The position numbers were made by a program, and so were the translations under genes. 64,000 bases of DNA from Liolophura sinensis (taxonomy: Eukaryota > Mollusca > Polyplacophora > Chitonida > Chitonidae): assembly GCF_032854445.1 (NCBI RefSeq), contig NC_088307.1, forward strand, positions 2,480,001 to 2,544,000, given 5' to 3'. The notes beneath the pieces were generated by a model that had not been told where the DNA came from, made no database searches, and was given only the letters and a program-made list of their open reading frames with translations. The first letter of the stretch is position 1. Each line of letters opens with the position of its first letter. Shown here one piece after another: positions 45,001-53,800 of the stretch.

Positions 45001-46598
45001 GGTCAGAGAGGAAGCCAGCATTATATTAACATACAAAATTTTCCTCAAGACTTATGCAGCAAAGATAATGCTATTAATATTTGTTTTGACAGTTTTAATT
45101 TTTTCATTTGCCGTATACGTTATTGGTGATGTTGATAAATCGCAGACGACTAGAAGTTGACCAGTAAGGTGGCGTGGTGGAATCCAAGCCTAATGCGACT
45201 GCGTCTCCAAACTATGCAGCCTGTCATATACCTTTTATTTCATTTATTTTTCTTTCATTTGATTTACGTTTATGTTTTCTCTTATGACTGCGGTCGGGTT
45301 ATTGAAATGAGAACAGCTGCGTGACAACAGTAAATCACCTCCGTTTGACAGGTATACCACACAAATCTCCTCACCTAGCTGTGTGACAACAGTAAAGTAC
45401 CTCCCTTTGACAGGTATACCACACAAATCTCCTCACCTAGCTGCGTGACAACAGTAAAGTACCTCCCTTTGACAGGTATACCACACAAATCTCCTCACAT
45501 AGTTGCGTGACAACTCCTTTGACAGGTATACCACACAAATCTCCTCACGTAGCTGCGTGACAGCAGTAAAGTACCTCCCTTTGACAGGTATACCACATAA
45601 ATTTCCTCACGTGCTGCGTGACAACGGTAAAGTACCTCCCTTTGACAGGTATATCACACAAATCTCCTCACATAGCTGCGTGACAACAATAAAGTACCTC
45701 CCTTTGACAGGTATACCACATAAATCTCCTCACATAGCTGCGTGACAACGGTAAAGTACCTCCCTTTGACAGGTATACCACATAAATCTCCTCACGTAGC
45801 TGCGTGACAACAACAAAGTACCTCCCTTTGACAGGTATACCACATAAATCTCCTCACATACCTGCGTGACAACGGTAAAGTACCTCCCTTTGACAGGTAT
45901 ACCACATAAACCACCTTACATAGCTACATGACAGCAGTTAAGTACCTCCCTTTGAGAGGAATGCCACACAAATCTGCTCACATAGCTGCGTGACAAAAGT
46001 AAAGTACCTCAATCTGACAGGTATACCACACAAATCTGCTCACATAGCTGCGTGACAAAAGTAAAGTACCTCAATCTGACAGGTATACCATACAAATCTC
46101 CTCACATAGCTGCGTGACAACAGTAAAGTACCTCAATCTGACAGGTATACCACACAAATCTCCTCACATAGCTGCGTGACAACAGTAAAGTACCTCAATC
46201 TGACAGGTATACCACACAAATCTCCTCACATAGCTGCGTGACAACAGTAAAGTACCTCAATCTGACAGGTATACCACACAAATCTCCTCACATAGCGGCG
46301 TGACAACAGTAAAGTACCTCAATCTGACAGGTATACCACACAAATCTCCTCATATAAAGCCGCAGCCCAACCAGTGAAAGCAGTAGAGTAATCTACAAAT
46401 TAGAATGAATTGGGGATGACATTACGCTTGATGTCAGGAGTAACATCTGTCCAGCTTACCTCTGTTTGTGTTTCAGGATAGATACGTACGTTGTAAGAGT
46501 GCTGCCGGGACCGGCATCATTTGCTGAGAGAACGAAGGACCCGGATGTAGCGAACAGGTAACAAGGAACAAGGTGATACTGGCCGAAAAGCTTCTCAT
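38832..46598 (-). CDS. Clusterin-like secreted protein, gene B (six exons, intact)
   Basis: Exons on the minus strand: 46598-46490, 44801-44633, 42653-42181, 41174-41055, 39789-39689, 39014-38832. They total 1155 nt, or 384 residues plus TAA, with no frame break. Signal peptide MRSFSASITLFLVTCSLHPG; cluster 1 CNSLLQGKTDKC, CVETSC and, after x7, C; an 11-residue repeat of type VGKEIGHGVEH (about 7 units, His-rich); RRRRGFGRRA, a strong furin-type basic site placed between the two cysteine clusters as in clusterin; cluster 2 CDAIKDGDGC, CADC; then the conserved C-terminal domain. Its introns hold the exon-2 junction array, a 63-bp array, a 24-bp array and several SINEs. Clusterin relationship is inferred from cysteine spacing, order and secretion; function is unproven. 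Confidence 0.87.
39689..39789 (-). CDS. Gene B exon 5
   Basis: 101 nt, acceptor tatattacag, donor AGT|gtaagc. It encodes DCPGFKAAYDNYKASYESQL then WLAKVTEWTYKIIS. Confidence 0.88.
39850..40010 (+). repeat. About 80-bp repeat, two copies plus fragments, in gene B intron 4
   Basis: The segment gtgataactggcacatggtc then acacgtaaccggtgaaatat recurs at about 39867 and 39948. One related copy lies at 51548-51590 in the same intron of gene C. Confidence 0.8.
41055..41174 (-). CDS. Gene B exon 4 (basic site and cysteine cluster 2)
   Basis: 120 nt. The acceptor region reads atgcag|gcag|aagg, a tandem acceptor; the first is used in phase and yields RRRRGFGRRASEPGC then DAIKDGDGCNYYFNTCADC. Donor CAAG|gtgaga. 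Confidence 0.88.
41385..41555 (+). repeat. 24-bp minisatellite in gene B intron 3, about 7 copies
   Basis: The unit catagcgtataggacaaaac c(t/c)at is nearly perfect. It lies between exon 4 and exon 3 of gene B. Confidence 0.92.
41655..41857 (+). mobile_element. tRNA-derived SINE, family 1, plus orientation
   Basis: It carries the family body (cggccgtacgtgggagggtc, gcagcaacctgcg, ggtttcctcccat, gatgctggccgcc) and the tail ttcttgagtactgcataaaa then caatcaaataaat. It abuts an opposite copy at 41855-42028. Confidence 0.85.
41855..42028 (-). mobile_element. SINE family 1, minus orientation, tail-to-tail with the previous copy
   Basis: It begins tttatttatttgattggtgt then tttacgccgtaattaagaat and continues to ggttgctgccagacctt. 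With 41655-41857 it makes an inverted repeat of about 150 bp per arm in gene B intron 3. Confidence 0.85.
42181..42653 (-). CDS. Gene B exon 3 (11-residue repeats)
   Basis: 473 nt, acceptor cttatattcag, donor GGAC|gtaaga. It opens GEKVCKPSEWEAILSKGVKF, then irregular VGDIGKTIGKGVGDVG, then regular VGEEIGHGVEHLGKEIGNG, ending HHLSHEFHHIFG. Confidence 0.88.
42738..42975 (-). mobile_element. SINE family 1, minus orientation
   Basis: tatttatttatttgataggt tail, then ggtgggaggaaacagagcag, aaaccttccc-like body, and gagagactcccgggtcattg near the head. Gene B intron 2. Confidence 0.8.
43355..43530 (-). repeat. Three outlying copies of the exon-2 junction unit
   Basis: The plus strand shows gtaacatctgtccgtcttac and cttacctctg motifs about 60 bp apart. 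They are separated from the main array by about 340 bp of unrelated sequence. Confidence 0.75.
43870..44632 (-). repeat. 49-bp array repeating the exon-2 end and 5' splice site of gene B (about 16 copies)
   Basis: On the minus strand each unit reads ATGTTACTCCTGTGTC, then a variable middle, then GTAGGCAGAG|gtaag. This is the last ~40 nt of gene B exon 2 and its donor. Period is 49 bp (for example 44007 and 44056 on the plus strand). Because 49 is not a multiple of three, use of a distal donor would shift frame. The array begins right at the real donor, downstream in transcription. Confidence 0.93.
44633..44801 (-). CDS. Gene B exon 2, seed of the 49-bp array
   Basis: 169 nt, acceptor tgggcacag, donor GGCAGAG|gtaag. 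It encodes LADYGSDRLTAEVKKVQNAY then VNTTCNSLLQGKTDKCYSCV and ETSCRQ. Its last ~40 nt plus donor are repeated immediately downstream on the minus strand. Confidence 0.88.
44868..45035 (-). mobile_element. SINE family 1, minus orientation, partial
   Basis: tttattggtgttttacgccg, tcaggaacattttcacttac and ccttcccacgtacggtcaga. Gene B intron 1. Confidence 0.75.
45300..46355 (+). repeat. About 63-bp minisatellite in gene B intron 1, about 17 copies
   Basis: The unit is cacacaaatctcctcacata then gctgcgtgacaacagtaaag then tacctccctttgacaggtat ac. Two subtypes are spatially sorted: 'ctccctttgaca' in the left part and 'ctcaatctgaca' in the right part, suggesting separate expansion phases. Confidence 0.92.
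46432..46475 (-). repeat. Stray copy of the exon-2 junction unit beside exon 1
   Basis: The plus strand reads caggagtaacatctgtccag then cttacctctgtttg, the reverse complement of an exon-2 end plus donor. It lies in gene B intron 1 about 15 bp from the exon-1 donor, far from exon 2. Confidence 0.7.
46490..46598 (-). CDS. Gene B exon 1 (signal peptide)
   Basis: ATG at 46598, 109 nt, donor CAAC|gtacgt. It encodes MRSFSASITLFLVTCSLHPG then PSFSQQMMPVPAALLQ. A TATA-like box lies about 50 bp upstream. Confidence 0.88.
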
Positions 46599-46647
46599 GG
46601 TTGTACTCTCGGTTTTCTACTGTTAACTGTTGGATGTTTACGTTAAT

Positions 46648-46690
46648 CCTTTTATAACTGCTTAATGTGTGCTGAGAAAATCGACAGGTG
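46648..46690 (-). promoter_or_regulatory. Gene B core promoter: TATA box and conserved E-box block
   Basis: On the minus strand TATAAAAGG spans 46656-46648, 50 bp before the ATG. About 30 bp further up is CACCTGTCGATTTTCTC, containing E-box CACCTG at 46690-46685. The block is also found at gene C in the same order and spacing. Confidence 0.65.
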
Positions 46691-46894
46691 TGGCCGTCTT
46701 TTGTCAAAACTAGACACAGTTCATCCTAAACCGGATACAAGCCTGTTTCTTTATCTGCCTTTGTGTTAACCCGTAAAAACAGATCCTGTCAAACTGACCT
46801 GGACCTCCCCCATGTAAGATACAAAAGGAACAAAACAAAATTCATTTAAACATTAACCAGTATTACCTCACATACAATATTTCCAAACGATCAC

Positions 46895-47350
46895 TTGGTC
46901 CGTCTGTCACTTGGTCTGCTTGTCTGTGTGCTTGTCTGTCTATCCGTTCATCTGTACGTCTGTCTGTCCGTCCGTCTGTCACTTACTCTGGCCGTGTGTC
47001 TGCCTGTCTGCCTGTTTGTCTGTCACTTGGTGTGTCAATCAGTCAATCTGTCCTTCCGTCCGTTTGCTTATCTGTGTCTGTCTATCTGTCGGTCTGTCTG
47101 TCTGTTTGTTTCTCAGTGTCTGTCGGTCTATCTGGCGTTTGGTCTTTCTGTCAAAAGTTCTGTCTGTTGATCTGTCTGTCTGTCTATGTGTAATTTGGTG
47201 TGTTTATCTGTTTATTTGTCTGTCGGTCGGTCGACCCGTCCTTTGCATGTCTATCTTTTGGCCTGTCTGTTTGGCATTTGGTCTGTCATATGGTTTGTTT
47301 GCCGCCTGTCCGCCGATACGCCTGTCTGTCTGTCTGTCGGTCGGTCGGTC
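46895..47350 (+). repeat. Degenerate CTGT/TCTG tetranucleotide tract
   Basis: Long runs of gtctgtctgtct with interruptions cover about 450 bp. All open frames here (Cys/Leu/Ser/Val only) are consequences of the repeat. Confidence 0.9.
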
Positions 47351-48029
47351 GGTACATTGTGATACATAGGCTGCCCCAGTGTCTGATCCCAACAAACTGG
47401 AGGCCTTATCAGACAGATTAAAAACTGTTTGGAAAAAACCCCGATACACTAGGGCAAGGAGTCCGTTTGAGGTGGAATCTCGCCCAGGTGGAAGAGAAAA
47501 AAAGTGCAATAAGGTCTAAGCCGGTTAATTAAGGGTCTTCCGACCTGAGCCCATCGGTCTGGACAAGACGAAAGTTTGTGCAACTTTGGGAAATAGACGT
47601 CCACTAAGAGACTAACCCACAAACCACGTGAGACACAGGAAGTCCCTGGAAAGCTCATTTATCTGTCTAAGTACTAATTATTCACGGTTTCTTTTGGATA
47701 TTTATAATGCCACAAGAGCATACATGGCTAGTAAAATTCGCCCACATCTGAGTACCTAGTTATGTATGAAATATATCATTAGAAAACAATATCATATTGC
47801 ACGTTATTTGTATTCGTTTTTTTTTTTCAGTTTAAGCTGTGTAAAAAGGTTACTGTACTAACAAGATGAAGTCATGGTGAGGAATCGTCCACCTAACAAA
47901 GACATATACTGCTTTTGAATATTTCTGCATATTATAGCCTAGTGCAAAGCTAAGAAAAACTCATTTATTTATTTCATTTTAAAATTGAACTGCATGCAGT
48001 TTTACGGCTTCCAAGTGAGTACAAGTCTG

Positions 48030-48395
48030 TAACAGACTGAACGAGTGCTTTGGGTTTAACGTCGTATTTCTCAATTTTGCAGTCACATAACGACGAAGGA
48101 GTCCTTAGAGAGCATGTAATGTGGCTCCTTGTTGCAGGACAGATTTCCACCGCTCTTTCACCTAGTGCTGCTTCACTGAGGCGACTTACGAAGGTAAGTA
48201 AGCTGCCCCACTCGAGCCATTATACTGATACGGGTCAACCAGTCGTTACACTTCCACTTAATGATGAACGCCAAGCGAGGAAGCAACAATTTTCTCTTTT
48301 AAGGCCTTAGGTGTGACCCAACCCAGGATTTACCCTGGATATACCGCCCCAAAAGCGGACGCTCTACCAACCGAGCCATCGCCGCCGGTATCTGC
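48030..48395 (-). mobile_element. SINE family 2 (tRNA-derived), minus orientation
   Basis: On the minus strand the head reads ggcgatggctcggttggtag then agcgtccgctttt, an A-box-like start; the body has cttggcgttcatcattaagt and cagtataatggctcgagtgg. It lies upstream of gene B. Confidence 0.75.
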
Positions 48396-48964
48396 TTAAG
48401 AACAAATCTGTGTCAGATCATGAAAATTTAACAGTCGTGAGACAATACAGTGGTACTGGTATGTTAAGACAGGCAGACTTACATAACTGCTGCCTGTTTG
48501 ATCATATTTGATGGAGCTCTTACTAGTATATTCCTCCCACTGACTGTTATATAGGAAGAGTTACTAGAGTATAACTATCGCCATTACAATATTACGTCTT
48601 GCAACATTAGATGATTACTGTGCAGCAGTGTAGAAATGTAAATTAATTTCTGTTTGACCTCAGTACGGACTTATGTGCATCAAGCACTGTACAGAACTCA
48701 AAAGAAATCAGCTGTTATGTTGATTTTTAGAATGTTTTATGTTTTGAAATTATTAGAAGGGATATACCAGCTGAAAGGTCTTTACTGTCACTGTTTCATG
48801 GTTTGCATTGTAGCCGTGTTTGCGGCAGAAGTTTCATTTTACATAGGGAACGTTAAAATATTTAAAAATCAAGGCATTAAACTATATATACACATATAGG
48901 CCGATGTGTTTTATACGTAAACATAGCGTCAGTAGCACAGGAATAGGAGTTCAGACTGGAGGCC

Positions 48965-49105
48965 TAATTATCACATGCGACATGCGAATGGTCGTGGGTT
49001 TCCTACCCGGTATCCTTCCACCATAATGCTGGCTACCGTTGTGTAAGTGAAATATTCTTGAGTTCGGCGTAAATCACCAATCAAATAAATAAATAAGATA
49101 AATAA
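48965..49105 (+). mobile_element. SINE family 1, partial
   Basis: gcgaatggtcgtgggtttcc, ccaccataatgctggctacc and an attcttgagttcggcgtaaa tail with (AAAT)n. Confidence 0.8.
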
Positions 49106-49289
49106 TTAGCACATAAACAACGACATTTAGATGCAATTTATTTATCCAAAATTTTATAATACAAAGCTTAAAACCGATAAGGGAGAAGCCCATCTTGAAC
49201 ACATACATAGCAGAATAATGCTTAGACAAAGAGCAGAGCGGTGTGATGTGAACTAATCGGAAATAATCACTGTCGTCCGGCAAAGTAGA

Positions 49290-49620
49290 CAAAGTCGAGA
49301 GACCCGGGTTCAAACCCGGGTCGGTTCATAACAAAGACTTTAAAATGGTACTTGTTACTGGCTCGCTTGGCGCTCAGTACTGAGATGTTAGAGCAAGAAA
49401 ACAGGACTGGCTGGTCCGGTGTCAGTATGATGTGACTGGGAGGGGTGTCATGTCTAGTGTCTTTGGCATGATACTTCAGTGGCGGCAGCACTTTGGAGAC
49501 ATGGACGCCCTGCAGCAAGAAGACAAAGTACACACACGTAATGTCTCCTTGTCGTCATATGACTGAAAAATGGTTCAGTACAACGTAAAACCCCAAGCAT
49601 TCATTCATTCATTCATCGGA
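49290..49620 (+). mobile_element. SINE family 2, plus orientation
   Basis: gacccgggttcaaacccggg (B-box-like), ggctcgcttggcgctcagta, gtgtcagtatgatgtgactg, then aacgtaaaaccccaagcatt and (ATTC)n tail. Confidence 0.75.
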
Positions 49621-49969
49621 ACAAAGTAGACCAAGCCTTCAGTAGTGAAACACATCACCAACATTCTAGTAATACGTAGGCCTAAGGCTGGTTACATGAG
49701 GCTAGTCTGCCGTGAAGGCGTCGGTTGTTTATGAGGCGTGGATTGGGGGCGCTCGTGTTCGCGACGAAGTCTTTGTACTTTGTGTTTTTGAGGTAAATGT
49801 GCCCAAGTTTTAAACCGTGGACGTGTGATAAAGTGGTGTCGCCCTTAGACAGTGAGCAATTTGGGGGCAATTTATGTAATTCCTGACACGAGGAAGGGAA
49901 GGTCAGCGACGGGTAGCTAATGTAGGTTGTAGTAAAGTTTAAGTTTATCTCATCTTGATCGTCATGTTG

Positions 49970-50475
49970 TTTCTCCCCCCTCCTACCGCCAGCTCCCCCC
50001 TACCGCCAGCTCCCCCCTACCGCCAGCTCCCCCCTCCTACCGCCAGCTCCCCCGCCTACCGCCAGCTCCCCCCGCCTACCGCCAGCTCCCCCGCCTACCG
50101 CCAGTTCCTCCCACCTACCGCCAGCTCCCCCCGCCTACCGCCAGCTCCCCCTACCGCCAGCTCCCCCGCCTACCGCCAGCTCCCCCCGCCTACCGCCAGC
50201 TCCCCCCGCCTACCGCCAGCTCCTCCCACCTACCGCCAGCTCCCCCCGCCTACCGCCAGCTCCCCCCTACCGCCAGCTCCCCCGCCTACCGCCAGCTCCC
50301 CCCGCCTACCGCCAGCTCCCCCCGACTTCCGTCAGCTCCCCTCTCCTACCGCCAGCTCAACCCGCCTACAGCCACCTCCCCCCCTACCGCCAGCTCCCCC
50401 GCCTACAGCCAGCTCCCACAGATCTACCGTCAGCTCCCCTCTCCTACCGACAATTCCCCCCGCCCACCGCCAGCT
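49970..50475 (+). repeat. About 19-bp C-rich minisatellite
   Basis: The unit is ctcccccgcctaccgccag with length variants (16-19 bp). It lies about 160 bp beyond the gene C stop in its transcription direction. The C-run strand could form an i-motif and the opposite strand is G-rich. Confidence 0.92.
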
Positions 50476-50628
50476 CCGCAAGAGCACAACAATGATGCGT
50501 GATAAAGAGAACATGTTTCATTCGTTCGAAGAATTAATGGCCCAGTATACGCGAACTCAATCGCATGTAAAGGAAACACAGAATAAATCAGTGCAATGCT
50601 TTATATATCCACCAGAAGTAAAATGTGT

Positions 50629-50634
50629 TTTATT
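50629..50634 (-). terminator. Gene C poly(A) signal AATAAA
   Basis: AATAAA starts about 5 nt after the TAA stop on the minus strand, as in gene B. Confidence 0.6.
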
Positions 50635-50638
50635 AGAA

Positions 50639-50821
50639 TTACACGGCTTTGAATAAGTTCCAAGCTTGCATAGCAAGGACAGGCGCAGCTGTTTCGGAAT
50701 CGTTCGGGTTCACTGGTTGGCTGGCCCAGAACTTTAGGCTTTTACCCAAGATGACCACTGTGGCTTCCACCTTCTTGAAACCCATGGATACCGGATCAAA
50801 ACTGGTGCGATCTACGTTAAC
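50639..50821 (-). CDS. Gene C exon 6 (C-terminal domain and stop)
   Basis: 183 nt. It encodes VNVDRTSFDPVSMGFKKVEA then TVVILGKSLKFWASQPVNPN and ends MQAWNLFKAV with TAA at 50641-50639. Confidence 0.88.
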   Translation of the reverse strand, partial: VNVDRTSFDPVSMGFKKVEATVVILGKSLKFWASQPVNPNDSETAAPVLAMQAWNLFKAV

Positions 50822-53800
50822 CTGTGAAAATGTACAAATGATAATTTTGTTTTCGTTTTTTTTTTCTTTCTTAGTAAAAGTATGAAAATTGAAATCGAGT
50901 CTCTGGTAGATTTAACTATCAATCCAAACGTAAGACACAAAGAAATGCTGTAGGTCTATATATAAAATAAATGTGATCATTGAATAGAACGCTATATATT
51001 CTAAATATATTGTGCTAATATAGCTTGTCTAATGAATATGTATTTATTTATTTTATTGGCGTTTTACGCCGTACTCAAGAATATTTCACTGGTACGACCG
51101 CGGCCAACATTATGGTGGGAGGAAACCCGGCAGAGCTCGGGGGAAACCAACGACCATCTGCAATTTGCTGCAGACCCTTCCACGTATGGCCAGAGAGGGA
51201 ATTTGATGAAAGGTACGCCATATCCTTAACATAACTTCTTAATTTAACTTAATATGATTACTTAATAGACGGTTATGTTCTTGTTTATATCCGCGGAGCG
51301 TTTCATCGATTGGTAAGACAATCGACAACATAAGACAAATGTAAGACAATATAGTACGATTCCTTACACTGATGACTTTGTAAGTCCAATCCTGGACGTT
51401 CTCCAGTAACAGCTGTGTCTCGTAACTTGCTCTGTAGTTGTCGGCGGCCGCCTTGAAACCAGGGCAGTCTGTAATACACAATATATGGAAAGCCATACAA
51501 AAGACTTACAGCATGCATACAGGCTAACACCACAGAAGCGACGACAGTGTGACAGCTGACAAATGGTCACATCTTACCAGTGAAATCCGAACTCTTCAGA
51601 ATTCATCTCAGTTAGACTTTGATTCTGTCATTGTAAATGCTCAAATAGTAGACTCTTACACGCCCCTAGCGCTATGCCTTAAGCAGGATTAATTTAAAAA
51701 AAAATGCTTTGATGTTAAACGCGATTTACTTTATTTGTTCATTTATTTGATTGGCAAAAACTTAGTGACTCAGGGGTGCACATTACAGTTTGTTTCCTTT
51801 GGAGTTCTCGTTTAAAGGAATACAAAACACTAACGTGAAATATATGTCACACATGATGGTGGAGATTCAAAATAGGTGGGAATGTCTGTACTCATACGCG
51901 TAGCCACAAGGAAATATAGGGGAGCGTCTGTACTCATACACGTAGTCATAAGGAAATGTAGGGTAGCGTCTGTACTCATACACGTAGTCACAGAAAAATA
52001 TGGGGGAATGTCTGTACTCATACACTTGGTCACAAGGAAAATATGGGGAATGTATGTACTCATACACGTCGTCACAAGGAAAATATGGGGGAATGTCTGT
52101 ACTCATACACGTCGTCACAAGGAAAATATGGGGGAATGTCTGTACTTATACACGTAGTCACAGAAAAATATGGGGAATGTCTGTACTCATACACTTCGTC
52201 ACAAGGGAAATATGGGGGAATGTCTGTACTCATACACGTCGTCACAAGGAAAATATGGGGGAATGTCTGTACTTATACACGTCGTCACAGAAAAATATGG
52301 GGGAATGTCTGTACTCATACACGCAGTCACAAGGAAATATAGGGGAATGTCTGTACTCATACACGTAGTCACAGAAAAATATGGGGGAATGTCTGTACTC
52401 ATACACGTCGTCACAAGGAAAATATGGGGGAATGTCTGTACTCATACACGTAGTCATAAGGAAATATGGGGGAATGTCTGTACTCATACACGTCGTCACA
52501 GAAAAATATGGGGGAATGTCTGTACTCATACACTTCGTCACAAGGAAAATATGGGGGAATGTCTGTACTCATACACGTCGTCACAAGGAAAATATGGGGG
52601 AATGTCTGTACTTATACACGTCGTCACAGAAAAATATGGGGGAATGTCTGTACTCATACACGTAGTCACAAGGAAATATGGGTGAATGTCTGTACTCATA
52701 CACGTAGTCACAAGGAAAATATGGGGGAATGTCTGTACTCATACACGTCGTCACAAGGAAAATATGGGGAATGTCTGTACTCATACACGTAGTCATCAGG
52801 AAATATAGGGGAATGTCTGTACTCATACACGTAGTCACAAGGAGAATATGGGGGAATGTCTGTACTCATACACGTCGTCACAAGGAAAATATGGGGGAAT
52901 GTCTGTACTTATACACGTCGTCACAGAAAAATATGGGGGAATGTCTGTACTCATACACGTAGTCACAAGGAAATATAGGGGAATGTCTGTACTCATACAC
53001 GTCGTCACAGAAAAATATGGGGGAATGGTCTGTACTCATACACGTAGTCACAAGGAAAATATGGGGGAATGTCTGTACTCATACACGTAGTCATAAGTAA
53101 ATATAGGGGAATGTCTGTACTCATACACGTCGTCACAAGGAAATATGGGGAATGTCTGTACTCATACACTTGGTCACAAGGAAAATATGGGGAATGTCTG
53201 TACTCATACACGTCGTCACAAGGAAAATATGGGGAATGTCTGTACTTATACACGTCGTCACAGAAAAATATGGGGGAATGTCTGTACTCATACACGTAGT
53301 CACAAGGAAATATAGGGGAATGTCTGTACTCATACACGTAGTCACAGAAAAATATGGGGGAAAGTCTGTACTCATACACGTCGTCACAAGGAAAATATGG
53401 GGAATGTCTGTACTCATACACGTCGTCACAAGGAAAATATGGGGGAATGTCTGTACTTATACACGTCGTCACAGAAAAATATGGGGGAATGTCTGTACTC
53501 ATACACGTAGTCATAAGGAAATATAGGGAATGTCTGTACTCATACACGTAGTCACAAGGAGAATATGGGGGAATGTCTGCACTCATACACATAGTCACAA
53601 GGAAAATATGGGTGAATGTCTGTACTCATACACATAGTCACAAGGAAAATATAGGGGAATGTCTGTACTCATACACATAGTCACAAGGAAAATGTGGGGG
53701 AATGTCTGCACTCATACACTTAGCCACAAGGAAAATATGAGGGAATGTCTGCACTCATACACGTCGTCACAAGGAAAATATGGGAAATGTCTGTACTCAT

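Larger units (their letters stand above)
46599..50638. other. Spacer between genes B and C
   Basis: It holds the gene B promoter, a CTGT-rich degenerate microsatellite (46890-47350), three SINEs and the C-rich minisatellite at 49970-50475. No coding exon was recognised. Confidence 0.55.

Noticed and set aside
46895-47421. Cys/Leu/Ser-rich frames
   Set aside because: Consequence of the CTGT tetranucleotide tract.
49955-50656. Pro-rich 233-residue open frame
   Set aside because: Translation of the C-rich minisatellite; it overlaps gene C exon 6 antisense.
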